A stretch of DNA of 64,000 nucleotides from Merdicola sp963557785 (lineage in GTDB: Bacteria; Bacillota; Clostridia; TANB77; CAG-508): assembly GCA_963557785.1 (NCBI GenBank), contig CAUWBF010000009.1, forward strand, positions 5,371 to 69,370, read 5' to 3'. The position numbers and the translations under genes are program-made. The notes beneath the pieces are model-generated. The model ran no database searches. It was not told the DNA's origin and saw only the letters and a program-made list of their open reading frames with translations. Numbering within the stretch: the first letter of the stretch is position 1; each line of letters starts with the position of its first letter. Positions 33,220 to 42,123 of the stretch are shown piece by piece.

Positions 33220-34602
33220 ATGTTTTTTAGAAAAATCATGAAACAAAACATGACGCAAGAACCGATTGTTTATCAAACCGGAACATATGTCAAACTGATT
33301 AACAAGGCCGAGTACTGCAAATCCATCATTGCCGATGGCAAGGAACTCATCGTAACCGGAAACGAATCAGGTGAACTAATTGTGCCGGAACTCAAAGATC
33401 CAAAGGTCTACATCACCTTCAAAGAAGGTATTACGGTTTTCTCGGATGTATTCTTAGGCTGTACCAAGTTAACGAGTGTTCCTGCCAATCTCTTTGCAAA
33501 CCATCCCAATGCCACTAGTTTTTCAGGAGCCTTCTTTTGTTGTACGTCATTGAAATCCATACCTGCCGGTCTCTTTGCCAACAACCGAAAGGTCACTGAC
33601 TTCTTCAGTACCTTCTTTGGTTGCACGTCATTGGCTGCCATTCCGGAGAACTTATTTGCCAAATGCTCGGAAGTTACAACATTTTCCACCACCTTCCATG
33701 GTTGCGAGGCTTTGACTTCCATTCCGGAGAAGCTATTCGCGAATTGCCCAGAAGTCACCGACTTTGATGACACCTTCAGTAGTTGCAGAACTTTAACTTC
33801 CATTCCGGAGAAACTGTTTGCAAACAACCCGGAAGTGATCAGTTTCAATGCAACCTTTGTTATTTGCTCGACATTAGAGTCAATTCCGGAAAAACTGTTT
33901 GCCAACAATCCGAAAGTTACTGACTTTGAAAGTACCTTTCGCTTCACAGCATTGACTTCCATCCCGGAGAACTTGTTTGCGAATTGCCCGGCAGTCACCA
34001 ACTTCGGTGGAACCTTCTCGAAATGCAAGGCACTAATCGCCGTCCCCAAAGGATTGTTTGTTCATAATCCAAAAGTCACTGACTTTGAACAGACCTTCGA
34101 GGGTTGTTCGGCTTTGACGGCCATTCCCGAGAAGCTGTTTGCCAACAACCCAGAGGTAACCAAATTCTCCCTCACCTTCCATGGTTGCTCGGCATTGACT
34201 ACTATCCCGGAGAACTTATTCGCAAATAATTCGGCAGTCACTACCTTCTCCGAAACCTTCTATGGTTGCAAGGCACTGATTGCCATTCCCGAGAACCTGT
34301 TTGCGAATAATCCGAAAGCCACTGCCTTCAATTTCACCTTCGTTGGTTGCACGTCATTGACTTCCATTCCGACCGCTCTCTTTGACAACAACCGAAAAGT
34401 CACTGACTTCGCCTACACCTTCGCAAGTTGCAAGGCTCTCACCGGTGAGAGTCCTTATACGATGATAGATGGCCAAAAGGTGCATCTCTATGAACGCAAA
34501 AACTATCCGGAGCAGTTCACGGCACCAACAGGTTTTCAGGATTGTTTCTATGATTCTAATAAGCTGACAGACTACGCTCAAATTCCAACTGATTGGTTGT
34601 AA
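33220..34602 (+). CDS. BspA-like repeat protein lacking a signal peptide
   Basis: 460 aa. About 13 units of 27 residues (81 bp) repeat the pattern TDFxxTFxGCxALTSIPEKLFANNPxV, a BspA/DUF285-type leucine-rich repeat. It lacks a signal peptide or lipobox (start MFFRKIMKQNMTQEP), unlike its lipoprotein paralogue at 56743-57672, with which it shares the segment from LINKAEYCKSIIADGKEL through the first repeats at near-identical DNA. A -7-like box TATTTTTG lies at 33157-33164. BspA proteins usually act outside the cell, so this copy is either intracellular or non-functional. Confidence 0.75.
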   Translation: MFFRKIMKQNMTQEPIVYQTGTYVKLINKAEYCKSIIADGKELIVTGNESGELIVPELKDPKVYITFKEGITVFSDVFLGCTKLTSVPANLFANHPNATSFSGAFFCCTSLKSIPAGLFANNRKVTDFFSTFFGCTSLAAIPENLFAKCSEVTTFSTTFHGCEALTSIPEKLFANCPEVTDFDDTFSSCRTLTSIPEKLFANNPEVISFNATFVICSTLESIPEKLFANNPKVTDFESTFRFTALTSIPENLFANCPAVTNFGGTFSKCKALIAVPKGLFVHNPKVTDFEQTFEGCSALTAIPEKLFANNPEVTKFSLTFHGCSALTTIPENLFANNSAVTTFSETFYGCKALIAIPENLFANNPKATAFNFTFVGCTSLTSIPTALFDNNRKVTDFAYTFASCKALTGESPYTMIDGQKVHLYERKNYPEQFTAPTGFQDCFYDSNKLTDYAQIPTDWL

Positions 34603-34607
34603 TCCAT

Positions 34608-34649
34608 AACTCTCAATGGCACATTCAACCCTGCCATTGGGAGTTTTTT
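34608..34649 (+). terminator. Strong rho-independent terminator
   Basis: AACTCtCAATGGC (34608-34620) pairs with GCCATTGgGAGTT (34633-34645), then T residues. Confidence 0.8.
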
Positions 34650-34783
34650 ACTGCTCACCTTATCTGTTATATTTCTCATATTACCGAGTAATCGAGGTAA
34701 GACGGAAAATAGAGGGAATACAATAATACTCACATTTAATCATTTACGCTTCAATAGAAAAAGTGCAAATAATAGTATGTATA

Positions 34784-34815
34784 TTTGCATACATGGAAAT
34801 ATTTTTGTATCTTTG
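34784..34815 (+). promoter_or_regulatory. Promoter with TTTGCATACATG -33 element
   Basis: TTTG at 34784-34787, 20 bp, TATCTTTG at 34808-34815: consensus spacing. The twelve bases starting at -33 recur exactly at 35980-35991. Confidence 0.75.
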
Positions 34816-34859
34816 CACTATCAATAATGCAAACAAACAACATTAAACACTACAAGATT

Positions 34860-35243
34860 ATGAATGAGGCTTATGTATCTCTGGAAACGGCAAAACTTCT
34901 CAAAGAAAAAGGATTTGATAGTCATTATTCAACGCTTTTTTACAAAAATGATAAATTGGAGTTCTACAAAGAGGAAAGAAAAAAGTATTGGTTGCAGGTA
35001 GATGAATACGCTGCGCCTACTCTTTGTATGGCACAAAATTGGCTGAGAGAAACGAAAGGAATTTATGTTTGGATAGAACCAGTTGTGGGTCATAAGTGGA
35101 CGATTTCTTTCTGTGATTTGAATGTGAGTGCAGAAGAAAGCGATTGGATTGAAAACGATATTAAAAAAGAAGGCTATCCTGTATATAAAAAGTATGAGGA
35201 AGCTTTGGAGAATGCTATTAACATGGTACTCAAAATAATTTGA
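34860..35243 (+). CDS. Hypothetical plasmid/phage-type protein
   Basis: 127 aa from the ATG at 34860 (MNEAYVSLETAKLLKEKGFD). The upstream frame overlaps the promoter and is not used. This small family occurs in Bacteroidales mobile elements with no known function. It has a strong promoter sharing an operator-like motif with the beta-helix/XRE gene. Confidence 0.65.
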   Translation: MNEAYVSLETAKLLKEKGFDSHYSTLFYKNDKLEFYKEERKKYWLQVDEYAAPTLCMAQNWLRETKGIYVWIEPVVGHKWTISFCDLNVSAEESDWIENDIKKEGYPVYKKYEEALENAINMVLKII

Positions 35244-35418
35244 TTATGAACTATTATTGATTTGAACAGATGGTCTAAACTTAAATAGCTTAGAAGTTTC
35301 AATTCCAGATGGCAGTAGTAGAGAGTCTGCTATCTATAGTTTGAAATCAATAATTTGTTAGATTTGATAGAAAGAGTAAGAGGATTTTATTCGTGCAATA
35401 TATCTCAGCATCAAAATT

Positions 35419-35952
35419 ATGAATCGAAAATTTGAAATTACCACAGAAGAAAAAATAATAATGAAGAATAATGGAGTAAAGGTTAAAGTTTACCGTATTC
35501 GTTCTCTTCGCAACTTTGAGACTGTTAAGGTTGGTTAGCTCGGTGGGTTCGTGGAAAAAGAAGAAAATTTATCTCATGAAGGAAACTGCTTTATATATGA
35601 TGATGCAGTGGTCTGTGAGGATGCAAGGGTTCGTGATGATGCTATTGTAAAAAATAGAGTCATGTTGCTTGGAAAGGTTATTGTAAAAAATGAAGCAGTG
35701 ATAGAAAATGATGCTCTTTTGAATGATCGAGTTATTGTTCAGGATAAAGGATTAGTCTCTGACAAAGCGAGAATCTTTGGATGTGCAAGAATTATTAGTA
35801 AGGCTACCGTAAAAGGTAATGTGCTTGTAACAGATAAAGCCTATATCCAAGGAAATGCCGTAGTCACGGATGATATAATCATTAGAGGTTACGCAAGAAT
35901 TACGGGAAATTTAACGATAGGTGGTTGCGCTGTTATCTATGCGCATTTTTAA
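35419..35952 (+). pseudogene. Beta-helix protein gene interrupted by amber codon
   Basis: The frame from ATG 35419 encodes MNRKFEITTEEKIIM..., aligns with the intact neighbour at 36060, then meets TAG at 35536-35538 where the neighbour has CAG (GQLGG). After the stop the frame continues with 138 codons of hexapeptide-like repeats (VxxxAxVxxxAxI). It also lacks the C-terminal helix-turn-helix. It is either a single-mutation pseudogene or a read-through case; the part after the stop could start at 35551. Confidence 0.7.
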
Positions 35953-35979
35953 ACAATCTGTTAAAATATAGTGTGTGCT

Positions 35980-36011
35980 TTTGCATACATGAATTTTAAA
36001 TGCTAATTTTG
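35980..36011 (+). promoter_or_regulatory. Promoter of the beta-helix/XRE gene
   Basis: TTTG (35980-35983), 20 bp, TAATTTTG (36004-36011). TTTGCATACATG at 35980-35991 is identical to the -33 region at 34784-34795. Confidence 0.75.
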
Positions 36012-36059
36012 TACTTAATTAGATACATTATGCCAAATAGCTTATTTTAGAAGTTTGAT

Positions 36060-36965
36060 ATGCGAAAAAAAATAGATATTACTGATGAGAAAAAAATGGT
36101 TGCGCTGTCTGATGGAACAGAGCGTACAGTTTATCGTATCAAGGCTCTTCGGGACTTTGGGGATGTGAAGACCGGGCAGCTCGGTGGGTGGATTGAAAAA
36201 GAAAGCAACCTCTCACACGATGGAAACTGCTTTGTATATGATGAAGCGGTAGTCTGTGATGATGCCAAAATATCTCAATCAGCTATTGTAAAAGACTCTG
36301 CGGTAATAATGAACAATGCCAAAATAGGAGATTATGCTTCAGTTATGGATCGCGCAATAGTAAGAGATAATGCCGTGATTCAAAATTATGCTCAGGTTCA
36401 AGACGAAGCCTTGGTAGCAGGAAATTCGGTAGTTGAAGATCGTGCAACTATAAAAGGTATGAGTTTTGTAAATGAAGAAGCAAAAATTTCCGGTAGTGCA
36501 ATAGTGATGGATGATGCAGTCGTTAAAGGAAGTGCAATTGTACGCGATAAATCTGTTATATCAGGGAATGCAAAAATAGAAGGGAAAAGTATCGTACAAG
36601 ATTATGTACAGATTGGTGAGAACGCTATGGTAAGAGATAACGCTTGGATTAAAGGAAACACTATGATTAAAAGTAATGCTATTGTAGAGGGAGAGGTTTC
36701 ATTGAAAGGAAATGTAGAAATAGTTAATGACGAAATTATTGACAGTCAGCATTTCATGGATGTAAAAGAAAGAATTGGAATCAGAATCGCAAAAGTTAGA
36801 AATCATAGAGGATTATCGACCAGACAATTGGCTGAAAAATCAGGAATAAGTTTTGCTAATATTGGAAAACTTGAAAGAGGTACATATAATATCAGTATCG
36901 AAATCTTGGATAAGTTATGTGAACAATTAGGATTAGAGATTCAATTGGTTGAAATTAAGAAGTAA
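36060..36965 (+). CDS. Left-handed beta-helix protein fused to XRE DNA-binding domain
   Basis: 301 aa. Residues about 50-215 are repeating hexapeptides (A-x-V-x-D-x / A-x-I-x-G-x) as in left-handed beta-helix proteins. Residues about 234-298 are an XRE helix-turn-helix (RIAKVRNHRGLSTRQLAEKS, GKLERG). The N-terminal YRIKALRDF...GQLGGWIE region is found in related proteins. A beta-helix joined to XRE is unusual and suggests a DNA-binding scaffold or ligand-responsive regulator. Strong promoter and terminator make it an autonomous unit. Confidence 0.75.
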   Translation: MRKKIDITDEKKMVALSDGTERTVYRIKALRDFGDVKTGQLGGWIEKESNLSHDGNCFVYDEAVVCDDAKISQSAIVKDSAVIMNNAKIGDYASVMDRAIVRDNAVIQNYAQVQDEALVAGNSVVEDRATIKGMSFVNEEAKISGSAIVMDDAVVKGSAIVRDKSVISGNAKIEGKSIVQDYVQIGENAMVRDNAWIKGNTMIKSNAIVEGEVSLKGNVEIVNDEIIDSQHFMDVKERIGIRIAKVRNHRGLSTRQLAEKSGISFANIGKLERGTYNISIEILDKLCEQLGLEIQLVEIKK

Positions 36966-36970
36966 ATAAA

Positions 36971-37007
36971 ACCCCAGGCAAGAGCTAAATCTTGCTTGGG
37001 GTTTTTT
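36971..37007 (+). terminator. Strong rho-independent terminator
   Basis: ACCCCAgGCAAGA (36971-36983) pairs with TCTTGCtTGGGGT (36990-37002), loop GCTAAA, then T residues. The A-rich flank suggests it also works for the convergent gene ending at 37010. Confidence 0.85.
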
Positions 37008-37009
37008 AT

Positions 37010-37375
37010 TTAATATTTAACCACTGCTACTTGAAGTCCTTTGTCTTTGGCGATTTTGATCATGTTAGCCGTTCCACGGCTTTGGCCATCCCAAAATGCA
37101 ATGAGAGCATCAGCTTCAGCAGCCATTTCCGCGTTCCGGATGGGTCCGGCTGCTCGTCCATGACGATGCCAGTCTGCAGGGTGCAGCTCGATATTTAATC
37201 CTCGTTCCTGTGCGTATTTTTCACCCAGGGTATCTGCACCTTTGGCATGACCTGAAACGATGATGACTTCATGCGTCTGTATCTTGTCATGAAGGTAGTA
37301 ATCGCATTTCTCGGCCAACAGCGCGTAGTTGGAGAAATCACGACAACCGGCTATGATTACTTTGTATTTTCCCAT
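37010..37375 (-). CDS. DUF2493/SLOG-family protein
   Basis: 121 aa. KVIIAGCRDF at the N-terminus, VSGHAKGADTLGEKYA in the middle and PIRNAEMAAEADALIAFWDG are the nucleotide-binding motifs of the DUF2493 (YpsA-related SLOG) family. Members are thought to bind nucleotide-type ligands and occur in conflict systems and plasmids; the specific ligand here is unknown. It is 3 bp downstream of the gene at 37379. Confidence 0.8.
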   Translation of the reverse strand: MGKYKVIIAGCRDFSNYALLAEKCDYYLHDKIQTHEVIIVSGHAKGADTLGEKYAQERGLNIELHPADWHRHGRAAGPIRNAEMAAEADALIAFWDGQSRGTANMIKIAKDKGLQVAVVKY

Positions 37376-37378
37376 ACT

Positions 37379-37705
37379 TTAGTCTTTGAATCTTGAATTT
37401 ATATTAAGAAGTTCATACCGTTGAAAAGGAGTTAATTCTTCTAATCCCTTTATTTTCCCTTCTTTTATGCGATATTGAAAACTCCTTAATAAGAAAATGA
37501 GGTCGCTTACGACTTCGTAGATTTCAGAAGCTGAGTAGTTGTATGGCTTCTCTTTTACAGAAGAATGGAACATGTCTACTTCTATTTGTATATTACGTTT
37601 CCGATAAGAGGGAACACGAATGACAGACGTTGGCGTTCCGAGTTTGCCTTTTCGACCGGCACCTATCCTTCGGCCTCCATGAGTATTTTTCTTGTTAGTT
37701 TCCAT
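37379..37705 (-). CDS. Small basic DNA-binding-type protein
   Basis: 108 aa. The N-terminus carries GGRRIGAGRKGK, a basic motif seen in small plasmid DNA-binding proteins, followed by a helical part. Two operator-like repeats overlap its promoter (37741-37800), which suggests autoregulation. It probably forms an operon with the SLOG gene. Confidence 0.6.
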   Translation of the reverse strand: METNKKNTHGGRRIGAGRKGKLGTPTSVIRVPSYRKRNIQIEVDMFHSSVKEKPYNYSASEIYEVVSDLIFLLRSFQYRIKEGKIKGLEELTPFQRYELLNINSRFKD

Positions 37706-37724
37706 ATTTCTTAATTATTATATG

Positions 37725-37800
37725 CAAAGATACAAAAAAATACTTGAATATGTAACAGAATCAAGTTATAAAAAACTTAAATTTGTAACGTATTCAAGTA
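37725..37800 (-). promoter_or_regulatory. Promoter with two 25-bp operators
   Basis: Minus-strand -7 box TATCTTTG (37732-37725). Upstream lie two imperfect copies of ACTTrAATnTGTAAC..ATTCAAGT at 37742-37766 and 37775-37799, 33 bp apart (about three helical turns). The outer ends form a perfect 10-bp inverted repeat (37741-37750, 37791-37800). Confidence 0.6.
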
Positions 37801-37864
37801 CTGTATTTTAAAGGGAAACCATTGTCAGAATATTGGGAGTCTCCTGATGCGATTTTATTCCCTT

Positions 37865-40051
37865 TTATTTTTTGTTAAATTCTTGAATTTCAGCAATCAT
37901 GTCTTTGACCTCTTTGTTGATTTTCAAGAAGTTTCCATATAGGATTCTTTCGCGTGCTTCAGGAGATTCAAAGTGATAAAACTTAGGGATTGGATAATTG
38001 GCATAGTCTTTTTCTTCTTTGCTAATGTTATCCATATCGAAATTTGTTTTGCAGTAGAATTTACTGGTCTGAAATTCTTCAGACTCTTGAATATCCATAC
38101 TATCACCACGTCCTGTTTTGGTCTTCACAAAATCTCGGGCGGTTTGACCACAAATCCAACCGGTTGGCATATCTGCAATTTTGGAGCCGGGGACCAAAGA
38201 ATCGAGGTTTTCATTCAAGTTGATAGAGGTTTTGTCTCTGTCAATCGTTATACCTTTTTTCAGTTGGACGACCTTTCCAAATATGTCATTGGATAACCAT
38301 TCCAAGGTTTCTTTGGCTCGTGCAGAACCACTGACTACATTACCAACGGTTGTGATGATTTTCTGCATACCGGTCTTGCCATAGTCTGCTTCCAATTGCG
38401 GTAGTTCTTGAAAACCGAGAGCTACACTCACTTTATTGCTTCGTGCTGTGCCGATAAGACGGTCAATCTTGTGGAAGTATAATGTAGGTAACTCATCCAC
38501 AATGATGCTTACTGGAATGTTTTTTCCTTGTCCTGTGTTGACACGAGTAACAAGACGGTTTAAGATTAGTGCATTCAAAGCTCCAATGATGCTTTCCATT
38601 TCAGGGTCATTGGCAATCAGAAGATAGGATGGATTCTTGGGGTCACTGACTTTGAGGTCAAAATCGTCACCGTCTTTGCTAAAAATCCAATATGATTCTT
38701 TGGTTGCCAGACGTGAAGTAAATACGCGAAGCGTACCAATCATACCTTCCAACTGTTCCATTGCTTTGTTTTCAAAAGCTGTTTGGAATGGACCTAAAAG
38801 TGGGGCTACTTCTGTATCGGTTTTCAAGACTTCAAAGATCGTATCGTAGCTTTCATTTAAGAAAGAAAGGATATGGGGCATATCAGAGTATTTCCCTAAC
38901 CAATAGGCAGGTTGTGCTATGTTGCCATTGGTATCACGCACAACTCCGGTTGGCTTTATCATACCGGTCTCGGGGTCAATGGTCTTGTCGAAGTTCATTT
39001 CATTACCATTCGCATCATAAGGTCTCTTTTCGTAATTGCAGAAAAAGTAGATGCAAGCAGCTAAGAAGTTGACAGCAGAGGTCTGAAAGAACTGATCACT
39101 ACCGCCACCACCTTCTTTTTTACCTTTTTGCAAGGATTCAAGAAGTGTTTCAGCTGTTTCACTCGCTGCTGCAAGATTGGATATGTATTTTAGCTGAATA
39201 GGATTTACGCGCCTACTGTATTCTACATTAACAAAGTTGATAATGTTGAACTGACAATTTTTGGGTGTCCTTCCTGCTTTCTTGTTAATTCTATAATGGT
39301 AGTATAGTTTCTGAGCCAATGTCGGGAACTTGTAGTCATAAACTACCATCGAAAAACCTTTTGCGGAGTGCTGCCGGATAAACGGTTCTATGATAGAGAA
39401 TGTCTTACCGGAACCGGGAGTTCCGACAACCCATGTTCCTCGGAATGGATTGATTATATTTACCCATCCTTTGCGAAATTTTCCTTTGTAGTAGTAACGC
39501 ATAGGAATATTGACAGAGTATTTGTTTTCTACCTTCTCTTCCATTTGCGAAAAACTCTCATTCTCAAAGTTGAATCGGTCTTTTAATAATCCATCTTTCA
39601 AGAACTTGGAAATGTTATCTAATGCAACTTGGCAAAGAATGGCCCCTACAATACTCATAAGAAAATATATCCATGTGCTTAGGGGTAATGAAAAGAACGA
39701 GGGAGACCACCGTTGTTTAAAAACCCATATGGACAAGAACATCAGAATTAAACCGAAGGAGATGGGGTAAATCACCATCTTCTTGGCATTAAATTCCAGA
39801 TGTTTTTTGTTTTTAGTTCCGATGCAAGTTACACAGATTATCAATAAGGTCATTACCTTACTGTAAATCATGTGACCATCTTGATATACTCCCCAGGTTT
39901 TAATTCGACTATATATATCGAACAAAAAACCATTCCAAAAATTTAATGAAGCCGGATTAATAGCGTATTCAAAAAATTCAATTAAAATGGCTACATAGAT
40001 GAGTATTCTAAATATTTTGTATAGTGATTGTAAATCCTTACTTTCATCCAT
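37865..40051 (-). CDS. VirD4/TraG-family coupling ATPase
   Basis: 728 aa. Four membrane segments lie in the first 150 residues. Walker A GTPGSGKT is at 210-217, and a Walker B-like VSIIVDELPTLY lies in the second half. It links the relaxase-DNA complex to the secretion channel. It is the last gene of the tra operon, 3 bp after the lipoprotein gene. In the Bacteroidales naming, TraG is often used for the VirB4-like gene, so no symbol is given here. Confidence 0.9.
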   Translation of the reverse strand: MDESKDLQSLYKIFRILIYVAILIEFFEYAINPASLNFWNGFLFDIYSRIKTWGVYQDGHMIYSKVMTLLIICVTCIGTKNKKHLEFNAKKMVIYPISFGLILMFLSIWVFKQRWSPSFFSLPLSTWIYFLMSIVGAILCQVALDNISKFLKDGLLKDRFNFENESFSQMEEKVENKYSVNIPMRYYYKGKFRKGWVNIINPFRGTWVVGTPGSGKTFSIIEPFIRQHSAKGFSMVVYDYKFPTLAQKLYYHYRINKKAGRTPKNCQFNIINFVNVEYSRRVNPIQLKYISNLAAASETAETLLESLQKGKKEGGGGSDQFFQTSAVNFLAACIYFFCNYEKRPYDANGNEMNFDKTIDPETGMIKPTGVVRDTNGNIAQPAYWLGKYSDMPHILSFLNESYDTIFEVLKTDTEVAPLLGPFQTAFENKAMEQLEGMIGTLRVFTSRLATKESYWIFSKDGDDFDLKVSDPKNPSYLLIANDPEMESIIGALNALILNRLVTRVNTGQGKNIPVSIIVDELPTLYFHKIDRLIGTARSNKVSVALGFQELPQLEADYGKTGMQKIITTVGNVVSGSARAKETLEWLSNDIFGKVVQLKKGITIDRDKTSINLNENLDSLVPGSKIADMPTGWICGQTARDFVKTKTGRGDSMDIQESEEFQTSKFYCKTNFDMDNISKEEKDYANYPIPKFYHFESPEARERILYGNFLKINKEVKDMIAEIQEFNKK

Positions 40052-40054
40052 TTT

Positions 40055-40723
40055 TTATTCTTCTTCATGGTTTAACCTAATTGTCAGGATAGGGCGTGAG
40101 GCAAAAGATTGATGTTTGTCTGCACTTTCAAACCGGCCAGCACTTAAACTGTAACGCCAAGCTCTATCTGAATTTGCTCCTGCACATTCTGTACTGGTCC
40201 AATACCAACAGTCTTCCTTGTCTATGGGGATTGGATCTCCCTCACAATTGATAATGATAGGATTGACAATATCTCTTGCTAAATATAATTGATACATTTC
40301 AGCAACTGAAGGGATAAAATACTTTGGATTCAGAGATTCTGCAAGTGGAGAACTTATGTCCTTACTTCTCATTGCAGTGGTATTTTTCTCACCATCAAAT
40401 GTAGATATATCAGCGGATGTGCCTTGCTCAACATAGGTCGTGTCCGGGTCAGAAAAAGCCCAAGGGTTATGTTCTTTTATACAAACGGCGTAGGCTGTAC
40501 CATCTATTTTGTCATCATAATCTACATAGAAGATTACAGCTTCAGGAGTATTCCCTTTGCTGAGTACTTCTTCATAGGTATTAATTTCTCCATTTGTACA
40601 GTAAATCATGCCGGGTCTCCAACGATGCCACGTTTCATCTTCAAAGACGTGATTATCACAAGAGGAGAGGAGCGTTATTATCATACAAAGTATGCCTGTA
40701 ATTGATAATTTAAAATTCTTCAT
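40055..40723 (-). CDS. Putative lipoprotein with DUF1566/Lcl-like fold
   Basis: 222 aa. The leader ends in LLSSC (cysteine 22). The C-terminal half holds CWYWTSTE and AWRYSLSAGRF, motifs of the DUF1566/Lcl-type carbohydrate- or surface-binding fold. It is probably on the outer membrane surface and may help mating contact; this is inferred from position in the tra operon. Confidence 0.65.
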   Translation of the reverse strand: MKNFKLSITGILCMIITLLSSCDNHVFEDETWHRWRPGMIYCTNGEINTYEEVLSKGNTPEAVIFYVDYDDKIDGTAYAVCIKEHNPWAFSDPDTTYVEQGTSADISTFDGEKNTTAMRSKDISSPLAESLNPKYFIPSVAEMYQLYLARDIVNPIIINCEGDPIPIDKEDCWYWTSTECAGANSDRAWRYSLSAGRFESADKHQSFASRPILTIRLNHEEE

Positions 40724-40728
40724 ATTAC

Positions 40729-41244
40729 TTAGTTTGAAGTGGGTATTTTAAAGCCAAGTACTATTCCTGTCCGGAATAAATCCTTGCCATTGATACAAAG
40801 GTCAGTTTTTACTTGCCAATAGATTTGCCATCCTTTTCGAAGAGAATAATTGTGTTCATAACCGGCATGAACCCATCCTAAAAATTCGTGGGTGTCGCTA
40901 CCGATACTTCCTCCAAACCGAATGTTTCCATAATGGTTTTTACCGCGTACAACACAAGGTTTATAGGCAGCACCGACTCCCCAAGTCCGGTAGTGTTTCC
41001 AAAAGGAATCTTTGGTAATATGTCCTACACGAGGGTCTTTTGCATATTTAATATAGCCGTTGGCAAAATACTCCCAGGCATTGTGATGCTTTGTTTCATG
41101 TTCAACTCCAATTGTAAAATCAAAACCTCTTTCGTATAATGCTCCTATGCCTAATGATATTCGATTACTGTTGGCCTGAGCATTCATTTCCGTAGAAATG
41201 AATGAGAGACACAGAAATAAGAATAAGATTTTAATATTCTTCAT
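40729..41244 (-). CDS. TraO-like outer-membrane conjugation protein
   Basis: 171 aa. A signal peptide (to about MNAQA) is followed by a beta-rich protein with repeated Gly and aromatic residues (YERGFDFTIGVEHE; GIVLGFKIP at the end), as in Bacteroidales TraO. It lies after TraN, as expected for TraO. It is likely to be a small beta-barrel. Confidence 0.65.
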   Translation of the reverse strand: MKNIKILFLFLCLSFISTEMNAQANSNRISLGIGALYERGFDFTIGVEHETKHHNAWEYFANGYIKYAKDPRVGHITKDSFWKHYRTWGVGAAYKPCVVRGKNHYGNIRFGGSIGSDTHEFLGWVHAGYEHNYSLRKGWQIYWQVKTDLCINGKDLFRTGIVLGFKIPTSN

Positions 41245-41255
41245 ATACTTATTAT

Positions 41256-42107
41256 TTAGTTTTCATATAATAATAATTTGCTGAACGAATCTGCTCCCAA
41301 TACATCTTCATAGTCAATATTAAGACTGATTGTTCGTCCACTGATTTGTTTCTCACTCATTTCAATAGTCAGTACCTTATCATTGGGGAAAGTCAGTTTT
41401 TTTACAACGATTACATTGCGATACCCTTTCAGAAAAGACTCCGTGTTGTCTAAAACAAGGGAAGGAGTTAATTCTATGGTCTGAACATTCGTGGCTTTAG
41501 ATGTTTTTTTATCATTCAATTTCAGTCGGAGCTGGTCTATGTCGAAACGGATGTTTGTCTTGTTCTCTATCGAGAAATCCAAGAAGAAATATTCCCCAAC
41601 ACTATAGACGTTGTTTAAGCGCATGACCATTTTGTTATTTTTGGTGGCCACATTTCTGTAACGTGCCGGTGAAGTCCAAATTTGTCGGGCATAGCGAACC
41701 ATATCTTCAGTAGACATACTTACTGCCGGGTTGTTATAAGCTGTACGTTCATTAACTTCTATGGTTTTATCAGCTACAGCTTCTTCAACTTTGGATGTAT
41801 AAATCAAGCCATATTGAGTCCGATAGCGTTCGGTAACAATGGTAACAATGGCAAGGATGTCACCATCCCGATTTACTTCTACCCCTTCTTTAGGTTTTAA
41901 TCGAACGGTGTTATTGATAGGCTGATCACCTACTACCTTGTGTGTGCTGATGTCGACAAAGCGGACAGGTTCCGAGGCGGTTATTACAGTCGTCACGTTT
42001 TCATTAACCGTAATAAGAGGCATCTCGTTCAAACATTTTTGAGCAAAAGCCTGGAGTGAAAAAAGAATGCAAGCTACGGCAGCTAAGAATACTTTATGTA
42101 GTTTCAT
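41256..42107 (-). CDS. traN: TraN-family conjugation protein (DUF4138, VirB9-like)
   Basis: 283 aa. A signal peptide (to about AFAQ) precedes two beta-rich domains. TSEPVRFVDIS-like and YFLDFSIENKTNIRFDIDQL patterns fit DUF4138. It forms part of the periplasmic and outer-membrane core with TraM. It directly follows traM, as in CTnDOT. Confidence 0.85.
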   Translation of the reverse strand: MKLHKVFLAAVACILFSLQAFAQKCLNEMPLITVNENVTTVITASEPVRFVDISTHKVVGDQPINNTVRLKPKEGVEVNRDGDILAIVTIVTERYRTQYGLIYTSKVEEAVADKTIEVNERTAYNNPAVSMSTEDMVRYARQIWTSPARYRNVATKNNKMVMRLNNVYSVGEYFFLDFSIENKTNIRFDIDQLRLKLNDKKTSKATNVQTIELTPSLVLDNTESFLKGYRNVIVVKKLTFPNDKVLTIEMSEKQISGRTISLNIDYEDVLGADSFSKLLLYEN

Positions 42108-42123
42108 AATGTTCTATTATTTA

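Noticed and set aside
33408..34049. 213-codon minus-strand frame inside the BspA-like gene
   Set aside because: It is the mirror of the 81-bp repeats and has no promoter.
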